Shown: positions 1 through 8,981, counted from the stretch's first letter. The stretch: 32,528 nt of DNA from Clostridium sp. CAG:411 (GCA_000437275.1 FR899700.1:9368-41895), one strand, 5' to 3'. Program-made: numbers and translations. The notes: generated by a model not told the origin, from the letters alone.

Positions 1-1106
1 AGGAAAGTAGTGCGGCGGTAAAGGAAACCTTTGAGCAGTTGTTGGCTTCTCCACAGACGATGTTGGCATTTACTTTTCTTGTTGTGGCAATGTGTATTGG
101 TGTCTGTGCGTTAGGGGTACAAAATGGTGTAGAAAAAGTAAGTAAAGTGATGATGACACTGCTAATTGTGCTTATGGTTGTTATGGCGATTAATTCTTTA
201 GTTTTAAAGAACAGTGAGGAAGGATTAAAGTTCTATTTAGTTCCGAACTTTGAACATATGAAGGAGCGCGGATTTGGAAACATTTTCTTTGATGCTATGA
301 CACACGCCTTTTTTACGTTAAGTGTCGGTATGGGTTCTATGGCAATTTTTGGTAGTTATTTAACAAAAGAGAGAAGACTGACTGGAGAAGCATTGCATGT
401 AACATTTTTAGATACTGCCATTGCATTGATGGCGGGCATTATTATCATACCAGCATGTTTTGCATATGGAGTAAAACCAGATGCAGGACCATCCTTGTTG
501 TTTATTACATTACCAAATGTATTTCAACATATGTTTGGAGGACGAATCTGGGGAACCATGTTCTTTGTCTTTATGTCCTTTGCCGCCTTATCTACGGTAA
601 TAGCTGTATTTGAAAATATTATTGCTATGACAGTAGATTTGCTTGGATGGGAAAGAAAGAAGGCACTTCTTGTAAATTTAGTTGGTATCTTTTTGCTATC
701 TATTCCAGCTATATTAGGATATAATATATGGTCTGGTGTGCAAATTATGGGAAGTGGAACTACGATTATGGATTTTGAGGACTTTTTAGTTTCCTATAAT
801 ATTCTTCCGTTAGGTAGTCTTTTGGTTGTTTTATTTTGTACAAGAGACAATGGCTGGGGATTTGATAATTTTGTGGAGGAAGTAGATACTGGTGTAGGAA
901 GAAAATTTCCAAGGGGGATTCGCAACTATATGAAATATGTATTGCCACTGATTATTTTAGTAATCTATTTTAAAGGATATTATGATACGTTTGCACCAAA
1001 GGGAATAAAGGTATTGGGAATTTGGATGACGGTTGCCGTATTATTAGTAGCATTGATTTTATATTGTGCATCGGGAAAAGGAAAGACGGATAAAGCATCT
1101 AATTAA
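1..1106 (+). CDS. Neurotransmitter:sodium symporter (NSS/SNF) family transporter, 5' truncated
   Basis: The frame is open from the first bases of the window (first full codon at 3), so the true start lies upstream and about 368 residues of the C-terminal part are present. The protein is almost entirely hydrophobic, with about eight membrane helices separated by short charged loops. Segments such as GNIFFDAMTHAFFTLSVGMG, FGSYLTKERR and FFVFMSFAALSTVIAVFENI are typical of bacterial NSS (LeuT/MhsT-like) symporters, which use the sodium gradient to import amino acids or related compounds. The substrate cannot be told from what is visible. A hairpin with a short T-run follows the stop (1124-1158), so it probably ends its own transcript. 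Family assignment is firm; specificity is unknown. Confidence 0.88.
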   Translation, partial: ESSAAVKETFEQLLASPQTMLAFTFLVVAMCIGVCALGVQNGVEKVSKVMMTLLIVLMVVMAINSLVLKNSEEGLKFYLVPNFEHMKERGFGNIFFDAMTHAFFTLSVGMGSMAIFGSYLTKERRLTGEALHVTFLDTAIALMAGIIIIPACFAYGVKPDAGPSLLFITLPNVFQHMFGGRIWGTMFFVFMSFAALSTVIAVFENIIAMTVDLLGWERKKALLVNLVGIFLLSIPAILGYNIWSGVQIMGSGTTIMDFEDFLVSYNILPLGSLLVVLFCTRDNGWGFDNFVEEVDTGVGRKFPRGIRNYMKYVLPLIILVIYFKGYYDTFAPKGIKVLGIWMTVAVLLVALILYCASGKGKTDKASN

Positions 1107-1123
1107 AAAAAATAGGTTTTTGA

Positions 1124-1158
1124 GTAACATTTCTGCCCGGCTGAACTGTTACGTTTTT
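1124..1158 (+). terminator. Probable intrinsic terminator after the symporter gene
   Basis: Arms GTAACA (1124-1129) and TGTTAC (1147-1152) are extended by TTC/GAA past one mismatch, with a 9-base loop, and are followed by GTTTTT. The stem is short, so this is a moderate call. Confidence 0.45.
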
Positions 1159-1249
1159 GAAGTGTCTGTCGTTTATTTGGGTGATTACAAAACTCAATTT
1201 ACACTGAAAATTTTTGTGCAGAACTTACGTTTAAAAAAGGAGAAATTTT

Positions 1250-2065
1250 ATGAAGTATGCGTTTACACATGGCGGAAGGTTTCATGCAGATGATGTTTTT
1301 TCCGCTGCATTATTAACAATGTTATATCCAGAGATTGAAATTCAAAGAGGATTTGAGATACCTGAGGATTTTGATGGAATTGTATTTGATATAGGATTTG
1401 GAAAATACGATCATCACCAACAGGATCGAAGAGTGCGTGAAAATGGTGTGTCCTATGCTGCATTTGGTTTGCTCTGGGAAGAATACGGAACAAACTTTCT
1501 AAAAGAAGAAATGGCGAAAAAGTTTGATGAAAAGTTTATACAGCCATTGGATGAAGCAGATAATACGGGATGTAAAAATGAGATTGCGGAAGTAATTGGT
1601 TCTTTTAATCCTGGATGGAATGAAGAGTTGGAGCCAGATACCTGTTTTGAAGAGGCAAAACAGGTTGCCATTCAAATTTTAAAACGAAAATTTGCTTATT
1701 TAAGAGGCGAAGAAGAGGCAGAATGCATTGTTGCAGAAGCAATAAAAAAGGTTACGGACCATATATTGGTTTTGGAACAATTTGTTCCTTGGAAGAAACA
1801 GGTTGCGGGAACAGAGATTGATTTTGTTATTTATCCGTCTAAGCGTGGTGGTTACAATGCACAGGCGGTACCAATTTCCGAAGAAAATCCAGAATTAAAA
1901 TATCGTTTTCCAGAGGAATGGGGCGGAAAGGATGCGGAGGAACTGCAAAAACTAAGTGGAATTGCCACCTTAACTTTTTGTCATAACTCTGGTTTTTTGA
2001 TCGCAACACAGACCTTTGAAGATGCAAAATTGGCCTGTAAAATGGCAAAGGAGAAAATAGAATAG
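1250..2065 (+). CDS. MYG1-family (UPF0160) metal-dependent hydrolase
   Basis: A 271-residue protein with the hallmarks of the MYG1 family, a DHH-like metal-dependent phosphoesterase/exonuclease fold: THGGRFHADDV at residues 6-16, a conserved Asp in VFDIGF (D47), and the YDHHQ motif (53-57) that likely binds divalent metal, followed by DEADNTG near residue 102. Eukaryotic MYG1 acts as a 3'-5' RNA exonuclease; the bacterial role is not established, so only hydrolase is claimed. The start is fixed by a good ribosome binding site (AAAGGAG at about 1236) before ATG 1250. It begins a tight gene run with the glycosylase (25-base gap) and the VanZ gene. Confidence 0.85.
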   Translation: MKYAFTHGGRFHADDVFSAALLTMLYPEIEIQRGFEIPEDFDGIVFDIGFGKYDHHQQDRRVRENGVSYAAFGLLWEEYGTNFLKEEMAKKFDEKFIQPLDEADNTGCKNEIAEVIGSFNPGWNEELEPDTCFEEAKQVAIQILKRKFAYLRGEEEAECIVAEAIKKVTDHILVLEQFVPWKKQVAGTEIDFVIYPSKRGGYNAQAVPISEENPELKYRFPEEWGGKDAEELQKLSGIATLTFCHNSGFLIATQTFEDAKLACKMAKEKIE

Positions 2066-2090
2066 TTTGCAAGAGTAAGGAGAGTTGAGT

Positions 2091-2576
2091 ATGCTTACAC
2101 ATCAGAAACATAATATAGAGCCAGTGTTTGACGAAAATTCCAAAGTATTGATTCTGGGTTCCTTTCCATCTATAAAATCCAGAGAAAGTGCTTTCTTTTA
2201 TGGACATCCACAAAATCGTTTTTGGAAAATTCTGGCAGAGATATTTTGTGAGCCAGTTCCGCAAACAGTAGAAGAGAAAAAAGAACTATTATTAAAACAT
2301 AATATTGCAGTTTGGGATGTGATTGCATCCTGTGATATTGAAGGCTCCTCTGATAGTTCTATTAAAAATGTAGTTCCGAATGACATTGGAATCATTTTGG
2401 AACAGGCGGATATTCAAAGGATTTGCTTAAATGGAGGTACGGCATATCGTTTGTTTTGCAAGTATCATAAGGAGAGTGGGCTACCTCCCGTACAGCAACT
2501 TCCGTCGAGTAGCCCTGCCAATGCAAGGTATCGGTTGGCTGATTTAGTGGAGGAGTGGAAGAAAGTTTTATTATAA
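2091..2576 (+). CDS. DNA glycosylase, family 6 (hypoxanthine/deoxyinosine-type) of the UDG superfamily
   Basis: A 161-residue protein matching the small hypoxanthine-DNA glycosylase branch of the uracil-DNA glycosylase superfamily. Motif 1 reads LGSFPSIKSRE (22-32) followed by YGHPQNRFW (37-45), where the Asn of PQNRFW (N42) corresponds to the catalytic position proposed for family 6. Motif 2 is the C-terminal LPSSSPANA. It would remove deaminated bases (hypoxanthine, perhaps uracil) from DNA as the first step of base excision repair in the cytoplasm. I chose ATG 2091 rather than the in-frame TTG two codons earlier because AAGGAG (2077-2082) is correctly spaced for 2091. It sits between the MYG1-like gene and the VanZ gene with 25- and 13-base gaps, so co-transcription is likely. 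Confidence 0.83.
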   Translation: MLTHQKHNIEPVFDENSKVLILGSFPSIKSRESAFFYGHPQNRFWKILAEIFCEPVPQTVEEKKELLLKHNIAVWDVIASCDIEGSSDSSIKNVVPNDIGIILEQADIQRICLNGGTAYRLFCKYHKESGLPPVQQLPSSSPANARYRLADLVEEWKKVLL

Positions 2577-2589
2577 GAAAGGAAAAAGA

Positions 2590-4101
2590 ATGAAAATAGA
2601 TACAATTTTTAGAATGTTAATGGATTATTTGATGCTAGGGGTTACTTTTCTGGCAATGGCAATTGTGGGGTATTTAGTATGGTATTTTATTTTTTATCGT
2701 AAGATTGGAAAAGGTACTGGTAACATGCGGTTAGGTCGTTTTATATTACGAATTGTCTGCTTAGGGTATTTTGGAGTTGTACTTTCTGTTACCTGTGCAA
2801 GATTAGGTAGTGCTAGGCATATGGCACTGTTACATCCTTTTCAATCTTATTTAGAAGCCTGGTATTCTGGCGAAAAAGGAGAATGGAGAAATTTGATTTG
2901 GAATATTTTGATGTTTGTTCCGATTGGAGTATTGCTTCCGTTAAGCATCAAAAAGCTTAGAACAGGGTGGAAAGTGGTTGGAATTGCCAGCCTGTTTTCC
3001 TTGGCAATTGAGTTGTTTCAATATGCTACGGGAAGAGGTGTTTATGAAATGGATGACTGGATAAATAATACACTTGGAGCATTGCTGGGGTATTGTTTTA
3101 TTCACATCTGTATGCTACTCTTTGAAAAATGGAGGACAAAAAAAGAGGGAGAAGACAAAAAGATTGGAAAAAGTGTCGTTGTCCATCTAATACCATGGAT
3201 ATTGGTTTGTCTGATTGGTGCAGGGATATTTTCAGCATATAAGTTACAGCCTTATGGAAATCAAAACTGTCATTACATATATAAAATAAATATGAAGGGA
3301 AAGCAGGTTCTTTTTGATACAAAACAGCTGGAAAAGCTTTGTGTGGATCAAGCACAGAAACAATATGGCATTTCAGAAGAGGTATTAAAAAAGAGACAAA
3401 GTGCAGTCTATCAAGCTACCGTAGGTACAAACAAGGATGCAAGAAAGTATGCGACCGAACTCTTCCAACAAATGGGACAAGAGATAGATATAAGTACAGA
3501 AAATAGATACGATGAAACTGTTTTCTATTATGCAAAGAACAGTCAATATCATCTGCAAATAGAGAAAAAAGGTATGTATTATACTTATAGTGATTTTGGT
3601 AAGGATGACGAGGAAGAAAATATAAAAAGTGTTTCAGGTGCTTCTGAGCAGGAAGTACGGGAAGCTGTGAAAAAATTAAAAGTACAGATTCCAAAAGATG
3701 CCGTATTTTCGGAAGAAGAAAACAGATATTTATTTGCAGTATCAGAACCAATGGGACAAAAGCAATGGAAAATGGGTGACATCTATGTGGAGTATTATGA
3801 GGATGGCACGATAAGAGAACTAGACAATAATGTGATTACTTATAAAAAAGTTGGTACAGAGAAAATAAAATCTATGAATGAAATCAAAGCAGATTTACAG
3901 GCTGGTAAATTTCAAATCGGCGCATCTTATGGATATGAAAATAAAGAACTACAGAAAGGTATGAAAAAACTGGAAGTAAAAGAATTATATCTTACCTATG
4001 AGATGGATAGCAAAGGATATTATCGACCACTTTATACCGTTGTCGCGGATTGCGGAACAAAGGAATTGCTTACCTTCCAGATGCCAGCGGGGAAGAAGTA
4101 G
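2590..4101 (+). CDS. VanZ-domain membrane protein with large C-terminal extracytoplasmic domain
   Basis: Residues 1-175 form a VanZ-like membrane domain: helices near 15-35, 47-66, 100-120 and 155-175, with the family motifs NILMFVPIGVLLP, an ELFQ segment and GRGVYEMDDWINNTLGA. VanZ itself gives low-level teicoplanin resistance; the function of most relatives is unknown. After another helix near 198-215 (IPWILVCLIGAGIFSAY) follow about 285 hydrophilic residues rich in Lys, Glu and Tyr, probably outside the membrane, that I do not recognise. The gene is last in the MYG1/glycosylase run (13-base gap, RBS AAAGGA) and is followed by a very strong terminator. The domain call is firm; a link to antibiotic resistance should not be assumed. 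Confidence 0.78.
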   Translation: MKIDTIFRMLMDYLMLGVTFLAMAIVGYLVWYFIFYRKIGKGTGNMRLGRFILRIVCLGYFGVVLSVTCARLGSARHMALLHPFQSYLEAWYSGEKGEWRNLIWNILMFVPIGVLLPLSIKKLRTGWKVVGIASLFSLAIELFQYATGRGVYEMDDWINNTLGALLGYCFIHICMLLFEKWRTKKEGEDKKIGKSVVVHLIPWILVCLIGAGIFSAYKLQPYGNQNCHYIYKINMKGKQVLFDTKQLEKLCVDQAQKQYGISEEVLKKRQSAVYQATVGTNKDARKYATELFQQMGQEIDISTENRYDETVFYYAKNSQYHLQIEKKGMYYTYSDFGKDDEEENIKSVSGASEQEVREAVKKLKVQIPKDAVFSEEENRYLFAVSEPMGQKQWKMGDIYVEYYEDGTIRELDNNVITYKKVGTEKIKSMNEIKADLQAGKFQIGASYGYENKELQKGMKKLEVKELYLTYEMDSKGYYRPLYTVVADCGTKELLTFQMPAGKK

Positions 4102-4190
4102 TCTTTTGATTCTTAAATAAGTAGATAGAGTGTTAGGTTATGAAGCGCTTTTGCGTAGGTATAAAATTTTAGTTTGTTACTTGTGTGAAT

Positions 4191-4232
4191 AAAAGGTGTA
4201 GGATACACTACCATGTATCCTACACCTTTTAT
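4191..4232 (+). terminator. Strong intrinsic terminator after the VanZ gene
   Basis: A perfect 17-bp stem pairs 4191-4207 with 4214-4230 (core GGTGTAGGATACA) around the 6-base loop CTACCA. The descending arm ends in TTTT and is followed by ATTG. The A-run on the other side makes it possibly bidirectional. Confidence 0.9.
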
Positions 4233-4277
4233 TGTCTTATTTTATGGTTGGTCAAAAACTTAGAAAATAACAGTTAT

Positions 4278-4312
4278 AAAGAGGTTCTGTAATAGAACTC
4301 TTTAAATTTTTT
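4278..4312 (+). terminator. Second terminator-like hairpin
   Basis: AAAGAG-G-TTCT (4278-4288) pairs with AGAACTCTTT (4294-4303) with one bulged G and a 5-base loop; AAATTTTTT follows. It may act as a backup terminator for the upstream run or mark the end of an unseen small RNA. Confidence 0.5.
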
Positions 4313-4430
4313 GTCACCATGTCAAACTGTATTTGAATTTGCTTTTCCTAATATTTATGATGTTTTAGATTGTATGCATTGCAGAAAAAAACAAAAATTG
4401 ACAGAATAATATGATTATTCGTTTGAAATA

Positions 4431-4439
4431 TGTTAGAAT
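4431..4439 (+). promoter_or_regulatory. Candidate extended -10 promoter for the permease-ATPase operon
   Basis: TGTTAGAAT is an extended -10 (TGn plus TAGAAT). No good -35 lies 16-18 bases upstream; a perfect TTGACA at 4398-4403 is 30 bases away and badly spaced. It would give a leader of about 60 bases before the GTG start. Confidence 0.35.
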
Positions 4440-4506
4440 AAATGTATATAGTTTCTGCTTCTATATTACTGGCGATTTAATGTTATATAAAGGAAGGATG
4501 ACTTTT

Positions 4507-7056
4507 GTGAAAATAAAAAAGAGGGTAATAGCAAAGTATATTTGGAGAAATCAAAATAAATATATTAGTATTGGAATTGCACTATCTGTTATGATGATTT
4601 TTTCATTGATACAGATTGGGGAAAGTATTTCATTACAATATAGGACAATGTTGACAACTAGCTATAGCTATGATGTTGCTTTGAAGAACTTATCTGAATC
4701 TGAGGAAAAGAAAGTGGTGACATATCTTGAAAATCAAAAAGATATGGAAAATTATGGTTATGAAAGAGATATATTATGGGTAGATATACCAAAGCATAAA
4801 GAATACGAATATAGTTTTTTATCTGTGTACAAAGAAGGGCATTCTTTTCCAGCATGGAGTATTGATATAACGGAGGGAAAAACACCTAAAAAGGCGTATG
4901 AAATCGTTTTGGATCAAGAAGTTGCCCAAGTGTTAGGGGTATCAGTCGGAGATTGTATCAAACTGCCTATTCATGAAAGCCAGAAATTGTTGGAGTGTAC
5001 AGTAGTTGGAATGTATGCATCGGCAGATTTACCAGATGAGATGTCGGACTGTACCTGGATTTTGGTTTCTAATCTTACAAAAGATGCTTTAGAAAAAGAT
5101 GGTATTAAATTAGAAATGAATACAACTGCGATGACTGCAACTATAGCAAAAGAAGATTATGTCGAGGAAAAAGTTGAGAAACTTGCCAGTGAGTTACGTA
5201 CGGTACTTAATCCTCATTATGATGACTGGTTGCAGAGGGAAGTGCAGGGACAGAAAGTTACGGGAAATGAAGGAAAACAATACGAAGATCTACAAGAGCG
5301 TGTATGTGTAAATCTTCAAAAAAAAGATATAATAGAAAATGCGAAAATTGGACATGAACAGTTTTTGTGGATTGCAGTTTTGGCATTAGTTGTTGCAATA
5401 TCTATGATTTTATTGATTTATAATAACATTAGTCTAATGACCAAAAAGAGAATGCGGGAATATAGTATATTACGTTGTATAGGAATGGACCATAAGTATC
5501 TGAGAAAGCTTTTATGGATTGAGATTGGATGTTATGCTGGAATTGGAATTCCGTTTGGAATTATATTGGGAAATGTATTGAATGCGATAGTGGCAAAAAG
5601 GATTATATCCTACATTTCTGGAAATGATATTGGTGTAATACAATCACCTTATAGTTATTTTATTGCTATTGGAATTAGTATTGTTGCCATTGTCATTGCT
5701 AATCTTCAGATGTTGTTCAAAATTAAGGATATGACACCAATTGAAGGTATGAACTATCCAGAGGGGTCTTTCTTTAAAAAGAAAGTGACAAAAAGGGCGA
5801 CAAAAAGAAAGAAACTTATAAATTTTCTGGTTAAAAGAAATATTGAACGCAATTTTGGAAAATCTATGATTGTTGTTGTATCATTAACATGCTGTATGAC
5901 ATTGCTTTTAGTCATCGTATATTTTGGGACTGCAATGAGAAACTTTTTGATGAGTGAAGATTGTTATAAACAAAAAATATCTGATTTTGAAACTTATATT
6001 GAAGCGGAAAGTGTTGCATATAACAATCCAGAAGCTAAAAATTCTGAGTATGTTTATCCAGAAAATATAGAAAAGGATGTGGAAATTTCAGGTATACGTC
6101 AATGTTACCGCTTCAATGATTTTAGTTATACTGTTGAAGATGGGAAAAAAGGAGATTACATAAAATGGAGTGGAAATATAGTATTATTTGATGATGCAAT
6201 GCTGCAAAAACTTAAAGAAGATTATGCAGAGTTACAACAATTGGATTTATCAAAAGAAATTTTGATTTATGTATCTTTAGATGATTATCAGTTGAAAAAT
6301 TTGAAAAATGGTAAACAGGCTGAAAATAACTGCTATATTGACAAAAAACAAGAAGTTATACTTAATATTGCCGCAGTAGATAATTATGAAGATGAATTTT
6401 TAGAAAAAATGAAATTAAGTGCACGGCTAAAGGGGCTTAATTTAAAGGATAAAAAGTGGGCGCAATCGCAAAATAGTTATTTTATTGCAAATGAGAAATT
6501 GATAAAGCGGTTATATGGCACTGTAGGTTATAATCACATTTTGTTTTCAACAATAAAGGATAAGAACATAAAACAAAGGATTAAAGATATCTATGTGAAA
6601 AATGTGAATGGGGCAGTTTTTAATAATTATAAGTTGGGAAGTGAGGAAGATCAAAGACTCCTGAAAGGGGTTATTTGTTTATTAGTATATTTAGTAGTAT
6701 CAATGTCGTTGGCAGGCTTTTCAAATATGAGTAATACTATGAAAGCAAATCTAATGACAAGAAGAAGAGAAAACGGAATAATGCGAGCATTAGGAATGAC
6801 CAAAAAAATGGAGAAAAGAATGATTATAAAAGAAAATCTCCGACTGGTTACATATGCATTAATTGCTAGCTTTATTTTGGGTTTTATTATTAATACAGTA
6901 ATTATTTTGGTGTTCATGGGAGAATTTACATTTTATTGGTATGTGTATATTGTTTTGGCAATTTTATTTTTTGTTATGAGTACCTGTGTGCTGGAGTTGA
7001 CGTTGCAGCATCAGTATCAACACAGTATAATTGAAAATTTAATCAGAGACGAATGA
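4507..7056 (+). CDS. ABC transporter permease, MacB/FtsX type
   Basis: About 849 residues. One N-terminal helix (about 18-42), a hydrophilic extracellular part, three helices near 283-400 ending a first FtsX core, a central helix near 430-455, a second hydrophilic part of about 230 residues, and three C-terminal helices: the eight-helix plan of long FtsX-type permeases that work in antimicrobial peptide export or resistance, lipoprotein handling or cell-wall control. MTKKRMREYSILRCIGM and MTRRRENGIMRALGMTKK are the typical FtsX coupling segments. I chose GTG 4507 because AAGGAAGG (4490-4497) is 9 bases before it, whereas ATG 4498 directly abuts that site and upstream in-frame starts lack one. 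The stop overlaps an ATG (ATGA at 7053), showing coupling to the ATPase gene. The substrate is unknown. Confidence 0.85.
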   Translation: MKIKKRVIAKYIWRNQNKYISIGIALSVMMIFSLIQIGESISLQYRTMLTTSYSYDVALKNLSESEEKKVVTYLENQKDMENYGYERDILWVDIPKHKEYEYSFLSVYKEGHSFPAWSIDITEGKTPKKAYEIVLDQEVAQVLGVSVGDCIKLPIHESQKLLECTVVGMYASADLPDEMSDCTWILVSNLTKDALEKDGIKLEMNTTAMTATIAKEDYVEEKVEKLASELRTVLNPHYDDWLQREVQGQKVTGNEGKQYEDLQERVCVNLQKKDIIENAKIGHEQFLWIAVLALVVAISMILLIYNNISLMTKKRMREYSILRCIGMDHKYLRKLLWIEIGCYAGIGIPFGIILGNVLNAIVAKRIISYISGNDIGVIQSPYSYFIAIGISIVAIVIANLQMLFKIKDMTPIEGMNYPEGSFFKKKVTKRATKRKKLINFLVKRNIERNFGKSMIVVVSLTCCMTLLLVIVYFGTAMRNFLMSEDCYKQKISDFETYIEAESVAYNNPEAKNSEYVYPENIEKDVEISGIRQCYRFNDFSYTVEDGKKGDYIKWSGNIVLFDDAMLQKLKEDYAELQQLDLSKEILIYVSLDDYQLKNLKNGKQAENNCYIDKKQEVILNIAAVDNYEDEFLEKMKLSARLKGLNLKDKKWAQSQNSYFIANEKLIKRLYGTVGYNHILFSTIKDKNIKQRIKDIYVKNVNGAVFNNYKLGSEEDQRLLKGVICLLVYLVVSMSLAGFSNMSNTMKANLMTRRRENGIMRALGMTKKMEKRMIIKENLRLVTYALIASFILGFIINTVIILVFMGEFTFYWYVYIVLAILFFVMSTCVLELTLQHQYQHSIIENLIRDE

Positions 7057-7091
7057 TACGAAAAAACATATCTGGAAAGGAGTCGAATAAA

Positions 7092-7763
7092 TTGTTAATT
7101 GAAATAAAGAATGCATATAAGACATATGATAATGGAGAGGTTAAAAACCAAGTGTTGAAGAATTTATCATTACAGATAGAACAGGGGGAATTTATTGCTA
7201 TTCTAGGACCTAGTGGTTCTGGCAAAAGCACACTTTTAAATATGATAGGTGGATTAGATCAGTTAGACAGTGGAGAAATCATTATTGATGGAAACTCTAT
7301 TCAAAAAGAAAAGGATGACAAGTTGTCTCAGTACAGAAGAAAAAAAATTGGATTTATTTTTCAGGCATTTAATTTAATTCCTGTTCTGTCTGTATATGAA
7401 AATATTGTGATGCCGACCGTTTTAGATGATAGTGAGATTGATGAAGATTATATTAAAGATATTATTGAACAAATAGGAATGACCGAATTTTGCAATCAAT
7501 TTCCCTCAAAATTATCTGGTGGACAGCAGCAAAGAGTTGCAATAGCAAGAGCACTGGCAAATAAACCCAAGATTGTTCTTGCTGATGAACCTACAGGAAA
7601 TTTAGATACCAAAACAGGAAATGATGTAATGAAGTTACTTAGAGATGGAATAAAAAAATATGGTCAAACATTAATCTTAATTACTCATAATGAAGAAATT
7701 GCAAAGATGGCTGATCGTATCGTCTGTTTAAAAAATGGTGTTGTTGAAAATTGGGAAGGATAG
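7092..7763 (+). CDS. ABC transporter ATP-binding protein (LolD/MacB/SalX type)
   Basis: A 223-residue nucleotide-binding subunit: Walker A GPSGSGKST near residues 39-47, signature LSGGQQQR near 141, Walker B IVLADEPTG near 160, and the H-loop in LILITHNEE. It powers the FtsX-type permease encoded just before it. The frame is open from an ATG at 7053 that overlaps the permease stop, but AAAGGAG at 7076-7082 lies 9 bases before TTG 7092, and starting there gives the usual short N-terminus (LIEIKNAYKTY), so I prefer the TTG. Gene order permease-then-ATPase is the reverse of the second ABC pair in this window. Confidence 0.9.
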   Translation: MLIEIKNAYKTYDNGEVKNQVLKNLSLQIEQGEFIAILGPSGSGKSTLLNMIGGLDQLDSGEIIIDGNSIQKEKDDKLSQYRRKKIGFIFQAFNLIPVLSVYENIVMPTVLDDSEIDEDYIKDIIEQIGMTEFCNQFPSKLSGGQQQRVAIARALANKPKIVLADEPTGNLDTKTGNDVMKLLRDGIKKYGQTLILITHNEEIAKMADRIVCLKNGVVENWEG

Positions 7764-7826
7764 AAATATGTGAAAACGTTGAGCCATTTATATATGAGTA
7801 GAGTACATAGTTGGGGAGTGGAGAGT

Positions 7827-8633
7827 ATGGATAAAAATAAATGGGATATAGAACAACCTATAGAAAAACAACAATACGGTGCAGCGAATGCAGGGGTGCC
7901 ACAGGAAGAATGGATGAAGCCAAAATCAGACAAGGTGGTATTGTATCATCTGAAAAAAGAAAAACTGAAAGCCTATATAGTGGGATGTATAATTCTATTT
8001 CTTATTGTTATTGGTGGTACGATAGGAGTATTGCAAATGCAAACGGTATCCTTTGAACAATTATCTGGATTAAAATACGATATAGGAAAATATGTAGTGG
8101 GGGATGTTACGTTTCGAACGAAGATGGTAAAGACAGAGTTTGGTTTACGACGTGGCGTAGATAGAAAATTGAAAAAATGGAAATATTATGTGGGACTTCA
8201 GTATGGAGAAAATAATAAGTATATATTAATGTTAGTGGATAAAGAATATTATGAAAAGTTGAAATCTTTGCCTGAAATCAATCCTAGTGAGGTTGGTAAA
8301 GATCAACCACAAAGGGGAAAAAGTGTAAGTATAGTAGGTAAAGTGATAAGTACGGATACAATACCGAAATATTATGAATATTGGCGTGAAGTTGTGGGCA
8401 TCAAAGAGAATGAATTGGAGGATAGCAAAGGAAATTTTGTAGCAAATTATGAAGAAAAAGATATAGAATTATTAAGTAAAAAAATGACTATAATAGAATA
8501 TATCAAACCGATGGATGTATTAAAAGAGAAAATATGGATTGTGTGTGGAGTGGCGGGGATATATTTATTGATAGCAGCAATCTTTTTCTGGAGAATACGA
8601 TTTGACTTTTTTGAGATAGAAGAGACAATATAA
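7827..8633 (+). CDS. Unrecognised two-helix membrane protein, likely accessory to the ABC transporter
   Basis: About 268 residues. A short cytoplasmic N-terminus rich in Gln, Pro and Lys is followed by a helix near 50-72 (AYIVGCIILFLIVIGG), an extracytoplasmic domain of about 160 residues beginning with LSGLKYDIGKYVVGDV, and a second helix near the C-terminus (IWIVCGVAGIYLLIAAIFFW). I do not recognise a family. ATG 7827 is preferred over an in-frame GTG at 7770 because GGGGAGTGGAGAG stands just before it. It lies 63 bases behind the ATPase gene and ahead of a clear terminator, so it probably belongs to the same operon. Whether it contacts the transporter is inference from position. Confidence 0.65.
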   Translation: MDKNKWDIEQPIEKQQYGAANAGVPQEEWMKPKSDKVVLYHLKKEKLKAYIVGCIILFLIVIGGTIGVLQMQTVSFEQLSGLKYDIGKYVVGDVTFRTKMVKTEFGLRRGVDRKLKKWKYYVGLQYGENNKYILMLVDKEYYEKLKSLPEINPSEVGKDQPQRGKSVSIVGKVISTDTIPKYYEYWREVVGIKENELEDSKGNFVANYEEKDIELLSKKMTIIEYIKPMDVLKEKIWIVCGVAGIYLLIAAIFFWRIRFDFFEIEETI

Positions 8634-8669
8634 AGAAACAGGATACCAAATAAGGTATCCTGCTTCTTT
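8632..8669. terminator. Terminator between convergent genes
   Basis: CAGGATACC (8639-8647) pairs perfectly with GGTATCCTG (8654-8662) around a 6-base loop, and the stem continues past one A/C mismatch with AAAGAA/TTCTTT. It follows the accessory gene directly and may also end the minus-strand purine operon. Confidence 0.8.
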
Positions 8670-8747
8670 ATGCTTTAGTATTTATAAAAGTTCAAGAAAC
8701 CTCACTATCGCTTTTATATAAGCAAGTAGCGAAGTAAATTACAAATA

Positions 8748-8936
8748 TTATTGACCTGACTTCTTTGAACTCCTATATTTTAGAATCACGCGGATAATAT
8801 TAATGCCATCTAGAAGTACAATAATAATAGTTCCTATACTACCAATGGCAGAGCGATTTAATACGAAAGCTACAATAAAAATAAGAGCGACGATTACACT
8901 TGTAATGATTTCAAAAATTAGTTCTGATTTTTTCAT
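8748..8936 (-). CDS. Small two-helix membrane protein of unknown function
   Basis: A 62-residue protein with two predicted helices (about 8-28 and 33-52), a basic tail (KYRSSKKSG), and a start ATG preceded by GAGGGGG (8940-8946 on this strand). It lies 45 bases after pbuX on the same strand and may be the last gene of the xpt-pbuX transcript. I do not recognise it. The purine-rich site and clean hydrophobic pattern support that it is real despite its size. Confidence 0.55.
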   Translation of the reverse strand: MKKSELIFEIITSVIVALIFIVAFVLNRSAIGSIGTIIIVLLDGINIIRVILKYRSSKKSGQ

Positions 8937-8981
8937 GAACCCCCTCTTTTCTAACGTTATCTTTGTCTTCTATACAACCAA

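Larger units (their letters stand above)
4102..4506. other. Intergenic region with two hairpins and a promoter candidate
   Basis: This 405-base stretch holds a perfect 17-bp terminator hairpin (4191-4230), a second weaker hairpin with T-run (4278-4312) and an extended -10 promoter candidate (4431-4439) for the ABC operon. I see no coding region. A perfect palindrome AAGCGCTT sits at 4143-4150 without obvious role. Confidence 0.6.

Noticed and set aside
1066..1293. Plus-strand frame spanning the symporter end and MYG1 start
   Set aside because: It overlaps two clear genes and the terminator hairpin, and has no recognisable content.
4141..4156. cre-like catabolite site TGAAGCGCTTTTG
   Set aside because: It lacks one base of the consensus spacing and lies behind a gene and before a terminator, not at a promoter.
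4411..4506. ATG 4411 as start of the first ABC permease
   Set aside because: It lies at or upstream of the promoter candidate, has no ribosome binding site, and the added residues look non-coding; GTG 4507 is well supported.
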